Origin: Ga0074130 sp964499485
GTDB taxonomy: Bacteria; Pseudomonadota; Gammaproteobacteria; Burkholderiales; Rhodocyclaceae
DNA: 14,509 nt
Reading direction: 5' to 3'
NCBI GenBank assembly: GCA_964499485.1
Contig: CAZCLF010000038.1
Span: 1 to 14,509 of the forward strand
The translations under genes were made by a program, and so were the position numbers. This document shows positions 6,491 through 13,921 of the stretch, one piece after another (position 1 is the first letter of the stretch; each line of letters begins with the position of its first letter). The notes beneath the pieces were generated by a model, which did no database searches, was not told where the DNA came from, and saw only the letters and a program-made list of their open reading frames with translations.

Positions 6491-8653
6491 TTAACGCGGC
6501 GCTTTTTCTCTCTCGCGTTGCAAATAGTCGCGTTCCAGTTCATTTGCCAGTTGAGGTTTGGAGAACAGGAAACCTTGGAATTCGTTGCAGCCGAGTTTAA
6601 TGAGATGGGTATATTGGCTTTCGCTTTCGACGCCTTCGGCCACGACCTTGAGGCCCAAGCTATGTGCCAACGAGATGATGGCAGCAGCGATGCTGACGTG
6701 GCTTGGGCGATGAGACAACTCACGAATAAAGGCTTTGTCGACTTTGAGGGTGTCGATAGGCATGCGTTGTAGATAGGCCAGCGAGGAATAGCCTGTGCCG
6801 AAGTCATCAATCGCGATACTCACACCGAGAGAACGCAGCTTGTGTAGCTCGGTGACGAAGCGATCGACGTCGCGCATGACGGTGCTCTCGGTCAGCTCCA
6901 GCTCAACGTATTCGCCGGGCAAGCCGGTCTCAAGAAGGATGCGCTCGACCATTTCATGCACACGCGAATTGTCGAACAAGCGCGCTGACAAATTCACGGC
7001 CATGTGAATGCCCGTGTAGTTCTGCAATTTCCATTGCTGCGCCTGCGTCAATGCCGTGCGTAGTACAAACTCGGAGATGGACTCGATGAGCCCTGTTTCC
7101 TCGGCAATCGGAATGAACTTGTCGGGTGGCACCAAGCCAAGATCAGCGCTCAGCCAACGCACCAGGGCTTCGAAGCCAACTAGGCGACCATCGCAATCCA
7201 CCTTAGGTTGATAGGCAACGCGAATTTCATTGCGTTCAATCGCGCGGCGCAGACGGCTTTCGAGAATGACACGTTCGGTGGCTTGGGTGCCCAGCTTGCG
7301 AGTAAAGAATTGGAAATTGCTCTTACCCTGCTCCTTGGCCAAATACATCGCGGCATCGGCACTCTTGACCAATGTAGCGGCGGTTTCACCATCGCTAGGG
7401 TAAAGGCTGACGCCAATGCTGCACGTGACTAGGAGTTCCTGTACGTTGCCTTCGTGGCCAACATCAACAGGCTGGGCAATTTCAGCCAGCACACGTTCGA
7501 GTAAACGGGCAATGGCAGCAGACTCATAGTAATTATTGAGAACCAGCACAAATTCGTCGCCGCCATACCGAGCAACCGTGTCGGTCTCTCGCAGGCAAGC
7601 CTTGAGGCGGCGGGCAATTTCAATCAACAAACGGTCGCCTGCTTGGTGACCCAAACTATCGTTAATGAACTTGAAATTATCAAGATCAATAAACACGACT
7701 GCGGCGAAGTAGCCGTAGCGGTGAGCGTAAGCGATTGCCTGCTCAAGACGATCCATCAGCAGATTGCGATTCGGCAACCCAGTCAGGGCATCGTGCGTGG
7801 CCTGATACTCCAACTCGGCCTGATGTTGGCGACGCTCGGTAATATTCTCAGCGGTGCCTTCGTAATAGAGCAGCTCTCCATCGCTGCCCCGAACGGCATG
7901 GGCGCTTTCTGAAATCCAGATGCGCGATCCATCACGGCAATAGACCTCAGACTCAAAATCCGTGACACGTCCATGCGTTTGAATTTGGCGTGCAAACTCA
8001 ACTCGCCGCTCTGAATTAACATACAGCGAGATACCAATATCAGCGATGCCGGCAATCAGCTCGTCCGGTGAGTTGTAGCGGTAAAGATTTGCCAGCGCTT
8101 GATTGGCGGCAAGGTATTGGCCATCGGTAGAAGTCTGGAACATGCCGATGGCTGAGTTTTCGAAAATGCTGCGATAGCGAAGTTCCGTCTTGACTAGCTG
8201 CGTCTGCGTCTCGACCCAATCATTGATGTCCGCGATGACGCCTTCTAGTACCAGCGTGCCGTTCTCATCAATGACAGCCGCACCGCGTTCGCGTACCCAT
8301 TTCCTACAGCCATCCCGTGCACGAATGCGGTAATCCACCGAATAGGTAGTCTGATCAACAATCGCCGCATAGATGGTGTTGCGAATGCTCTCACGGTCCT
8401 CTGGCTCGGTCAGCTCTTCATACGAAATGCTCTTATTGAAGCAGAGTTCTTCCGCACTGTAACCTGTGATTTGCTTACAGCCATCACTCAACAATTGCAT
8501 GGTCCAATGTTGATCAATCGCGCAGCGAAACACCATGCCATCAATAATGCGCATGAGATCGCCAAGTAACCGTTCGCTATTGATGTTCTTCCAGGACATG
8601 GGTTTGGGTTGTCTGTCCGCAGTCAACACACTGTTACGAAGAGAGTACAGCAT
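6491..8653 (-). CDS. PAS-PAS-GGDEF-EAL cyclic-di-GMP signalling protein
   Basis: The protein has 720 residues and is probably cytoplasmic, with no membrane helix. Two PAS domains lie at about 30-145 and 155-275, the second ending in the usual TAENITERRQ linker. The GGDEF domain has an intact catalytic GGDEF (364-368) and an inhibitory-site RETD (355-358) five residues before it. That fits a working, product-inhibited diguanylate cyclase. The EAL domain keeps EAL (495-497), NLSAR, ELTES, DDFGTGYSS (from 616), the K of LKVDK, EGVE and QGFLFSKP, so phosphodiesterase activity is also plausible. Which activity dominates cannot be read from sequence. An alternative start is M19 (8599). It begins 14 bp after the NIT-like gene's stop, as the last gene of the chemoreceptor operon, and ends at a strong terminator. 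Confidence 0.95.
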   Translation of the reverse strand: MLYSLRNSVLTADRQPKPMSWKNINSERLLGDLMRIIDGMVFRCAIDQHWTMQLLSDGCKQITGYSAEELCFNKSISYEELTEPEDRESIRNTIYAAIVDQTTYSVDYRIRARDGCRKWVRERGAAVIDENGTLVLEGVIADINDWVETQTQLVKTELRYRSIFENSAIGMFQTSTDGQYLAANQALANLYRYNSPDELIAGIADIGISLYVNSERRVEFARQIQTHGRVTDFESEVYCRDGSRIWISESAHAVRGSDGELLYYEGTAENITERRQHQAELEYQATHDALTGLPNRNLLMDRLEQAIAYAHRYGYFAAVVFIDLDNFKFINDSLGHQAGDRLLIEIARRLKACLRETDTVARYGGDEFVLVLNNYYESAAIARLLERVLAEIAQPVDVGHEGNVQELLVTCSIGVSLYPSDGETAATLVKSADAAMYLAKEQGKSNFQFFTRKLGTQATERVILESRLRRAIERNEIRVAYQPKVDCDGRLVGFEALVRWLSADLGLVPPDKFIPIAEETGLIESISEFVLRTALTQAQQWKLQNYTGIHMAVNLSARLFDNSRVHEMVERILLETGLPGEYVELELTESTVMRDVDRFVTELHKLRSLGVSIAIDDFGTGYSSLAYLQRMPIDTLKVDKAFIRELSHRPSHVSIAAAIISLAHSLGLKVVAEGVESESQYTHLIKLGCNEFQGFLFSKPQLANELERDYLQREREKAPR

Positions 8654-8667
8654 TGGATCGTACGCCT

Positions 8668-9728
8668 CTACTTCCCTGCATGTGGCATCTGATTGCCTAG
8701 CGTGGATTTGGATTCTAGGGCTAGCTGTACTTCCAGGTTCTGGCTACAGTCCCGAACCCACTGGTATACCGCATCGATGGCCGCAGTTGCCTCAGCAAAG
8801 TAACTGGCTGCGCTGACATTGACTTGCTGGCTGGCCAACATTTGCGAGCGAATGGTCTTTGCAAGCGACCTAACCTTGAGCGCAGCGAAGCTGCCGTGTT
8901 GGTCGAATGCACATGCTTGATCGATCAGTGACTCGGCACGCGACACCAAAAACATTAACCTAACCCGCGCCACGGCAGAACAACTCCCGTGAGCAGCAAC
9001 ACCTGTGCCGGTTGCGCGCGCTTGGCCGAGACATTCTGTCAATTGCGGCAGACGATGGGAGAAGTTGCGCACCGCACCCTGCGGCAAGAGATTGCTCATG
9101 GGCAATTCGATTCTTGCTTCGCCCAGCGCATCAAGCCAATTNNNNNNNNNNNNNNNNNNNNNNNNNNNNNNNNNNNNNNNNNNNNNNNNNNNNNNNNNNN
9201 NNNNNNNNNNNNNNNNNNNNNNNNNNNNNNNNNNNNNNNNNAGAGATTGCTCATGGGCAATTCGATTCTTGCTTCGCCCAGCGCATCAAGCCAATTAAGC
9301 AGTATCACTACAAGATTACTGTGCGTGGCGATCGACTTTTCCACGGTGTAAGTATTCAGTTCCGATGCCAAAACACCCCAACGATGGCGCCAAAGGGTGA
9401 TGCCGTTGGGGGTGAAGCATGGGTAATCGTGCGCATTTTCGATCACCGCAACTTGCTGCAACTGGGCGATCAATGGCTCGATTTCGCCTCGTTTGCTGAC
9501 CAAGCGTTGCTGGAAGCTTTTGTCACCAGAGAGAAACGCCGTGCTCATGCCACGGTGCTGCTGAACACAATCAATCAACTGCAGCAGGATGTTGCAGGCC
9601 TTGAGTGCTGCTTGTGCATTCTCGCGTTGATTTCCCTTGAGGTTGCTATTCCGCCTGACCCACCAGATGAGGACACACAGCACGCCGATCGGCACAACAA
9701 AAATAATCAAATTAAACAAGCTCATCAT
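8668..9728 (-). CDS. NIT-like membrane-anchored sensor protein, interrupted by an artefactual N gap
   Basis: As given, the frame is split by 100 N. Collapsing the identical 55-base flanks joins both halves in one frame of 301 codons from ATG 9728 to TAG 8668-8670. The protein has one membrane helix (about 5-23), followed by RR, which suggests a cytoplasmic remainder by the positive-inside rule. The rest is helical and resembles the NIT (nitrate- and nitrite-sensing) family: LIDCVQQHRGMSTAFLSGD near 51-69 matches the RG-S-L-G helix of NIT domains. A second helical bundle with VSRAESLIDQA follows. No output domain is attached. The gene starts 2 bp after the chemoreceptor stop and ends 14 bp before the GGDEF-EAL gene. 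The family call is from pattern memory; the ligand is unproven. Confidence 0.82.
9087..9141. repeat. Left copy of a 55-base duplication flanking the N gap
   Basis: The segment beginning AGAGATTGCTCATGGGCAAT is identical over all 55 bases to 9242-9296 and touches the N run directly. Both copies encode the same residues (NWLDALGEARIELPMSNL) of one protein. It is best explained as the unmerged ends of two contigs, not a biological repeat. Confidence 0.9.
9142..9241. other. Assembly gap of exactly 100 N
   Basis: Exactly 100 N is the conventional placeholder for a gap of unknown size. Here it lies inside the NIT-like gene between two identical 55-base flanks, so the true sequence probably lacks both the N run and one flank. 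Confidence 0.97.
9242..9296. repeat. Right copy of the 55-base duplication flanking the N gap
   Basis: It is identical to 9087-9141 and starts at the first base after the N run. Its reading frame is the genuine one for the N-terminal half of the NIT-like protein and, once overlapped with the left copy, continues into LLPQGAVRNF without a stop. Confidence 0.9.
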
Positions 9729-9730
9729 GA

Positions 9731-10903
9731 TTACTCGAACCGATACCCTTGAATGGTCGACGTTAGTTGTCTTGCCAGTTGATCCAGATAGCCTGACAAC
9801 TCCGTGTTTTCCCGAACCAGAACTTCATTACGGTCCGCTAGACGAGCAACTTGATCAATATTTTGCGCAAGGTTCTGACTGGCAATGCTTTGCTCGCGGC
9901 TAGCCAACGCAATTTCCTCAATCAAGCCCCGGGTATGTTGGGTGCTCTCTTCCACCGTGCGTAGGGTTGCTTCGGCTGACTGCGCCTCGCTGGCGCTGGC
10001 GATGGTTTGCGCATTGGTAAGCACCATCGCATCCACCATCTTGGCGACATCGGAGCGAATTGCCCCAATGCGCTGATTGATATCGCGCGTTGCCTCCGCA
10101 GTACGTTCGGCCAGTTTGCGGACTTCATCAGCCACAACGGCAAAGCCTCTGCCCGCCGCACCTGCACGCGCTGCCTCAATGGCTGCATTTAAGGCCAACA
10201 GATTGGTTTGTTCCGCAATCGACGCAATGACATTCACGATGGAGCCAATTTCCTTGGAGCTTTCGCCAAGCTGCCGTGCTGTCTCTGTAGAGCTTTCGAC
10301 TGAGGTGGCCAACTGCCCCAACGTGTCGGCAAGTGCCTCTACGCGCTTTGCGCCTTCACCTGCGATTTGTTGCGTGTTCAGAGCGACAGTCACCACCTCA
10401 GCGGCCTGATCGCTGGCGGCGGCAAGACTCACTGTGAGCTGCTCAAGCGTCGCTGCAGACGAAACGGTAATGTCACGTTGCTTGCGCACACCACTATCGC
10501 CGCCGGTTGCATTGCGGGTTGTCTCAGTTGCCACACTGGCCAACTCATGGGACAAGCGAGTAAATGCAACGAACACTTGCACGAGAGAGCGTGTCATCGC
10601 ATTCATGCGTTCGACCAAAGGCCCCTCACCATCCACACGAGTAGGATCGATGCGAGCGGTAAGGTTCCCGCCTTCAATATCTCCTACAAAGCGTGATAAC
10701 TCGCTTCGCCAGTGTTTCTGCAAACTGCATTCCTTACTCAACGCCCACAGTGCCCACACCAACAACATCGCACTCACACAAAAAATAGCCAAGCCATATC
10801 CATTGGTTGCCTCGGCAACAACTGTTGCAATGCCCATCCCTGCAAAAAAGAAAGCACCTGAGATAGAAACAATCCCGCCAAGGGTGCGATGACGTGTTTT
10901 CAT
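9731..10903 (-). CDS. Methyl-accepting chemotaxis protein without a periplasmic sensor domain
   Basis: The protein has 390 residues from the ATG at 10903, which has a GAGGA Shine-Dalgarno four bases upstream. An in-frame ATG at 10963 would add 20 residues with no such site. Two membrane helices (about 9-30 and 37-56) are joined by only about six residues, so there is no periplasmic ligand-binding domain. A HAMP-like linker (about 60-115) is followed by the signalling coiled coil. The kinase-contact tip is intact near 226-262 (IASIAEQTNLLALNAAIEAA, then GRGFAVVADEVRKLAERT), though AGAAGRG replaces the common AGEQGRG. The C-terminus (QGYRFE) lacks a CheR-binding pentapeptide. It is the first gene of an operon with the NIT-like protein and the GGDEF-EAL protein. 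Confidence 0.95.
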   Translation of the reverse strand: MKTRHRTLGGIVSISGAFFFAGMGIATVVAEATNGYGLAIFCVSAMLLVWALWALSKECSLQKHWRSELSRFVGDIEGGNLTARIDPTRVDGEGPLVERMNAMTRSLVQVFVAFTRLSHELASVATETTRNATGGDSGVRKQRDITVSSAATLEQLTVSLAAASDQAAEVVTVALNTQQIAGEGAKRVEALADTLGQLATSVESSTETARQLGESSKEIGSIVNVIASIAEQTNLLALNAAIEAARAGAAGRGFAVVADEVRKLAERTAEATRDINQRIGAIRSDVAKMVDAMVLTNAQTIASASEAQSAEATLRTVEESTQHTRGLIEEIALASREQSIASQNLAQNIDQVARLADRNEVLVRENTELSGYLDQLARQLTSTIQGYRFE

Positions 10904-10978
10904 AGCGTCCTCGTTGTAATGGTTTGCTGTCACTTCAGCAAGGTTCGTGCCGGTACCTGACACCCTGTTAAAACCAGC

Positions 10979-10984
10979 ATTATC
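10979..10984 (-). promoter_or_regulatory. Candidate -10 element for the chemoreceptor operon
   Basis: On the minus strand GATAAT lies about 75 bp upstream of the chemoreceptor start. No good -35 hexamer is correctly spaced. I found no sigma-28 (flagellar) promoter pattern, although chemoreceptor genes often have one. The surrounding AT-rich stretch with TTAAAA repeats could bind a regulator. Confidence 0.25.
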
Positions 10985-11088
10985 AGCACAACTTTTAACT
11001 AACTATTACTTTTTAACGCCCTCTTACCGTGCACAATCGAGACGATGCACCAAGCTTGTGCAAACCGCGTCAAGACAGGGCACTCCGG

Positions 11089-11094
11089 TATAAT
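11089..11094 (+). promoter_or_regulatory. Probable -10 box of prfB
   Basis: A perfect TATAAT lies 29 bp before the prfB start codon, predicting a leader of about 20-25 bases. No good -35 hexamer is seen at 16-18 bp spacing. It implies that prfB has its own promoter, as expected once separated from recJ. Confidence 0.55.
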
Positions 11095-11123
11095 TCCTTT
11101 TCCGCCTCAACCAGAAACACATC

Positions 11124-12228
11124 ATGGACGCAGAACGCATCAATGCCATCGGCAATAAGATTGCCGACCTCGCCGCTCGCGGCACCGAACTCCGGAGGTA
11201 TCTTTGACTTCGATGTCAAAGCGGAGAAACTCGAAGAACTAAATCAGGAATTGGCCGATCCCAAAGTGTGGGAAGACGCCGAGCGCGCCCAAGCGCTGGG
11301 TAAAGAAAAGAAGTCGCTGGAAAACGTTGTGCTGACGCTGGAAGGTGTGTCGTCTTCACTCGCAGATGCGCAAGACCTGTTCGACATGGCGAAGGATGAA
11401 GGCGATGACGATACGCTGGAAGCCGTTGCTGCCGATCTAGACGGTGTTGAGTCTACCGTCGCGGGGCTTGAGTTCCGCCGCATGTTCAATCAACCGGCCG
11501 ACCCCAACAACTGCTTTATCGATATTCAAGCCGGCGCTGGCGGTACCGAAGCCTGCGACTGGGCCAGCATTCTGCTGCGCCAGTACTTGAAGTATTGCGA
11601 GCGCAAGGGCTTCAAGGCTGAGTTGCTGGAAGAAACCGAAGGCGATGTGGCGGGTATCCGCTCTGCCTCGATCAAAGTCGAAGGCGAATACGCCTATGGC
11701 CTGCTACGCACTGAAACTGGCGTACACCGCCTAGTACGCAAGAGCCCCTTCGACTCGTCCGGCGGCCGCCATACATCCTTCGCCAGTTTGTATGTGTATC
11801 CGGAAATCGACGACTCGTTTGAAGTCGAGATCAATCCAGCCGACTTGCGCGTGGATACCTTCCGCGCATCCGGCGCTGGTGGTCAGCACATCAACAAGAC
11901 CGACTCCGCAATTCGTATTACCCACGCGCCGTCGGGCATTGTGGTGCAGTGCCAGAACGACCGTTCGCAGCACCGGAATCGCGCCGAAGCCATGGCAATG
12001 CTGAAGTCCAAGCTGTACGAGCTGGAAATGCGCAAGCGTCAGGCCGAAGCCGACAAACTGGAAGCGGGCAAGACCGATGTGGGCTGGGGCCACCAGATTC
12101 GTTCCTACGTGCTGGATCAGTCACGCATCAAGGACTTGCGGACTAACGTGGAAATCTCGAACACCCAGAAGGTGCTCGACGGCGACCTCGATCCGTTTAT
12201 TGAAGCCAGCTTGAAACACGGCGTTTAA
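11124..12228 (+). CDS. prfB: Peptide chain release factor 2 (RF2), expressed by programmed +1 frameshift
   Basis: RF2 terminates translation at UGA and UAA. The gene starts at ATG 11124 (MDAERINAIGNKIADL). It reads 27 codons to CTT (11202-11204), meets an in-frame TGA (11205-11207), and continues in the +1 frame from GAC at 11206. The total is 367 residues, close to the 365 of E. coli RF2. The stop-recognition tripeptide SPF (207-209) and the peptidyl-hydrolysis GGQ (252-254) are intact. Reading only the downstream frame gives a false GTG start at 11029 with an unrelated N-terminus. There is no strong Shine-Dalgarno before 11124. recJ-prfB-lysS is the order in E. coli; here the upstream neighbour is the signalling operon on the other strand and the downstream one is moaA, 20 bp away. 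Confidence 0.97.
11194..11208 (+). promoter_or_regulatory. prfB: RF2 programmed +1 frameshift site
   Basis: GGAGG (11194-11198), acting as an internal Shine-Dalgarno, lies three bases before the slippery CTT, followed by TGA and C. This matches the known RF2 arrangement in which scarce RF2 makes the ribosome pause at UGA and slip from CUU to UUU. RF2 thereby controls its own synthesis. Confidence 0.95.
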
Positions 12229-12248
12229 GCCAGATCTATCCTTAAACC

Positions 12249-13319
12249 ATGACTCAGCGCGTTATTCCGATCAAGGCAGGTGGCTTTACCCTGCCCAGCG
12301 CCACCGGCCCCCTTGTGGGAGAGCCGGTGGATACGCTTGGTCGCGGCATTCGCGACCTGCGTATCTCGGTAACGGACCGCTGTAACTTCCGCTGCAGCTA
12401 TTGCATGCCGAAGTCGGTGTTCAATCGCGAATTCAAGTTCATGCCGCATGACTCGCTGCTCTCGTTTGAAGAGATCGAGCGTGTGGCACGCATTTTCGTT
12501 GATCAAGGTGTGCAGAAGATTCGCATCACTGGGGGCGAACCGCTGCTGCGCAAGCATCTTGAGCGCCTGATTGAAATGCTCGCCAAGTTGCCTATTGAGC
12601 TAACTCTGACCACCAATGCTTCGCTGCTAGCAAAGAAAGCACAAAGCCTAAAGGATGCAGGCCTGCACCGCGTGACGGTGTCGCTTGATGCGCTCGATGA
12701 CGAGACCTTCAAGAAGATGAATGACATGGATTTCCCCGTGTCGGACGTACTTGAAGGGATTGATGCCGCCGCCGCTGTAGGCCTCGGCCCAGTCAAAATC
12801 AATATGGTGGTCAAGAAAGGCGTGAACGAACACGCCATCCTGCCAATGGTGCGCCACTTCAAGGGCAGCGGCCATGTGGTGCGCTTCATTGAATACATGG
12901 ATGTCGGCAGCAGCAACGGCTGGAAGATGGATGAGGTACTGCCGTCGCGCGATGTAGTGGCTCTGATCAATGATGAATTCGCCATCGAGCCAGCAAACCC
13001 CAACTATCGCGGCGAAGTCGCGCGGCGCTGGAAGTTCAAGGACGGTAGTGGTGAGGTCGGCGTGATCTCGTCTGTCACGGAGGCATTCTGCTCGACCTGT
13101 ACGCGCTTGCGCCTGTCGCCGGAAGGTAGCCTTTACACCTGCCTGTTCGCACAGCAAGGCCACGACATTCGCCAGCTAGTACGCGGTGGTGCCGACGACG
13201 AAGCCCTTGCTCGTGCGATCCAAGGCATTTGGCAGCATCGCGGCGACCGCTATTCCGAAATTCGTACTGCTGACACCGCTGCTGCGAAGAAAATCGAGAT
13301 GAGCTACATCGGCGGGTGA
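12249..13319 (+). CDS. moaA: GTP 3',8-cyclase MoaA (molybdenum cofactor synthesis)
   Basis: MoaA is a radical-SAM enzyme that rearranges GTP to 3',8-cyclo-GTP, the first step to molybdopterin. The protein has 356 residues. The N-terminal iron-sulfur site CNFRCSYC gives C45, C49 and C52. The C-terminal cluster ligands are C281, C284 and C298 in FCSTCTRLRLSPEG and YTC. The GG end (355-356), needed for activity in the family, is present. ITGGEPLLR is the radical-SAM GGE motif. Before the radical-SAM core there is an extension of roughly 25 residues (IPIKAGGFTLPSATGPLVGE). The start at 12249 lies 20 bp after the prfB stop, without an obvious Shine-Dalgarno. moaA overlaps or abuts mobA, forming a cofactor operon. 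Confidence 0.97.
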   Translation: MTQRVIPIKAGGFTLPSATGPLVGEPVDTLGRGIRDLRISVTDRCNFRCSYCMPKSVFNREFKFMPHDSLLSFEEIERVARIFVDQGVQKIRITGGEPLLRKHLERLIEMLAKLPIELTLTTNASLLAKKAQSLKDAGLHRVTVSLDALDDETFKKMNDMDFPVSDVLEGIDAAAAVGLGPVKINMVVKKGVNEHAILPMVRHFKGSGHVVRFIEYMDVGSSNGWKMDEVLPSRDVVALINDEFAIEPANPNYRGEVARRWKFKDGSGEVGVISSVTEAFCSTCTRLRLSPEGSLYTCLFAQQGHDIRQLVRGGADDEALARAIQGIWQHRGDRYSEIRTADTAAAKKIEMSYIGG

Positions 13320-13321
13320 GC

Positions 13322-13921
13322 ATGCAAACCTCCGACATCACGGGGCTCATCCTCGCAGGCGGCCAAGGCAGCCGAATGGGCGGCAGCGACAAAGGCCTAA
13401 TTCTGTTTGAAGGCAAGCCATTGTTCCTGCATGCCCTTGAGCGCCTGCAGCCGCAGGTCGCCTCTGTCATCATCAACGCCAATCGCAATGTCGATATCTA
13501 CGCAGGCTTTGATCTGCCGGTCATCGCCGATGCAGAAAATGCCCAGCAGGAGGCCTTTGCAGGCCCACTCGCGGGACTGCTGGCAGGACTCAACGCCTGC
13601 ACCACCGATTGGTTGGTTACTGTGCCCTGCGATTCCCCCGCCTTTCCTACCGACCTAGTCGAGCGCCTTGCAGCTGCGGCGCTTGAGAATCCGTGTGCGC
13701 ACCTGATCGTGGCGCGCACGCCGGTACAGACACATCCTGTTTTTATGTTGGTACATCGCGACATGCGTGACCAACTCGCCGCCTTCCTGAATAGTGGCGA
13801 GCGTAAAATTGGTTTCTGGCAAAAACAGAACGGTGCACTCTTCGTCGAGTTCCCAGACGAAGCTGCTTTTGCCAACCTCAACACCCCGGACGAGCTTGCC
13901 GCTCTGGAGAAATCGACTTGA
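13322..13921 (+). CDS. mobA: Molybdenum cofactor guanylyltransferase MobA
   Basis: MobA attaches GMP to molybdopterin, making the guanine-dinucleotide form used by DMSO-reductase-family enzymes such as respiratory nitrate reductase. The protein has 199 residues from the ATG at 13322. The nucleotide-binding loop LAGGQGSRMGG (11-21) with K24 (SDKGL) and the metal-binding PCDSP (102-106, D104) are intact. A GTG at 13316 is in frame and would overlap the moaA stop (GTGA), adding two residues; I prefer the ATG because GGTGAG lies just upstream. The gene ends in TTGA, overlapping the moeA start, so the three genes are probably translated together. Confidence 0.95.
   Translation: MQTSDITGLILAGGQGSRMGGSDKGLILFEGKPLFLHALERLQPQVASVIINANRNVDIYAGFDLPVIADAENAQQEAFAGPLAGLLAGLNACTTDWLVTVPCDSPAFPTDLVERLAAAALENPCAHLIVARTPVQTHPVFMLVHRDMRDQLAAFLNSGERKIGFWQKQNGALFVEFPDEAAFANLNTPDELAALEKST

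Noticed and set aside
9087..9296. A 55-base direct repeat as a real tandem duplication or mobile-element target site
   Set aside because: The copies abut exactly 100 N, and collapsing them restores a reading frame, so contig-end overlap is a better explanation.
10904..11028. A sigma-28 flagellar promoter for the chemoreceptor operon
   Set aside because: TAAA-like and GCTGATAA-like parts exist, but their spacing (2 or 20 bases) is far from the expected 11.
11029..11205. A longer RF2 starting at the GTG at 11029
   Set aside because: The extra N-terminus does not resemble RF2, whereas the ATG at 11124 with the frameshift site gives a standard RF2 N-terminus and length.
12503..13163. Minus-strand frames of 166 and 171 codons inside moaA
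   Set aside because: They are antisense shadows of moaA, whose catalytic motifs are all intact.
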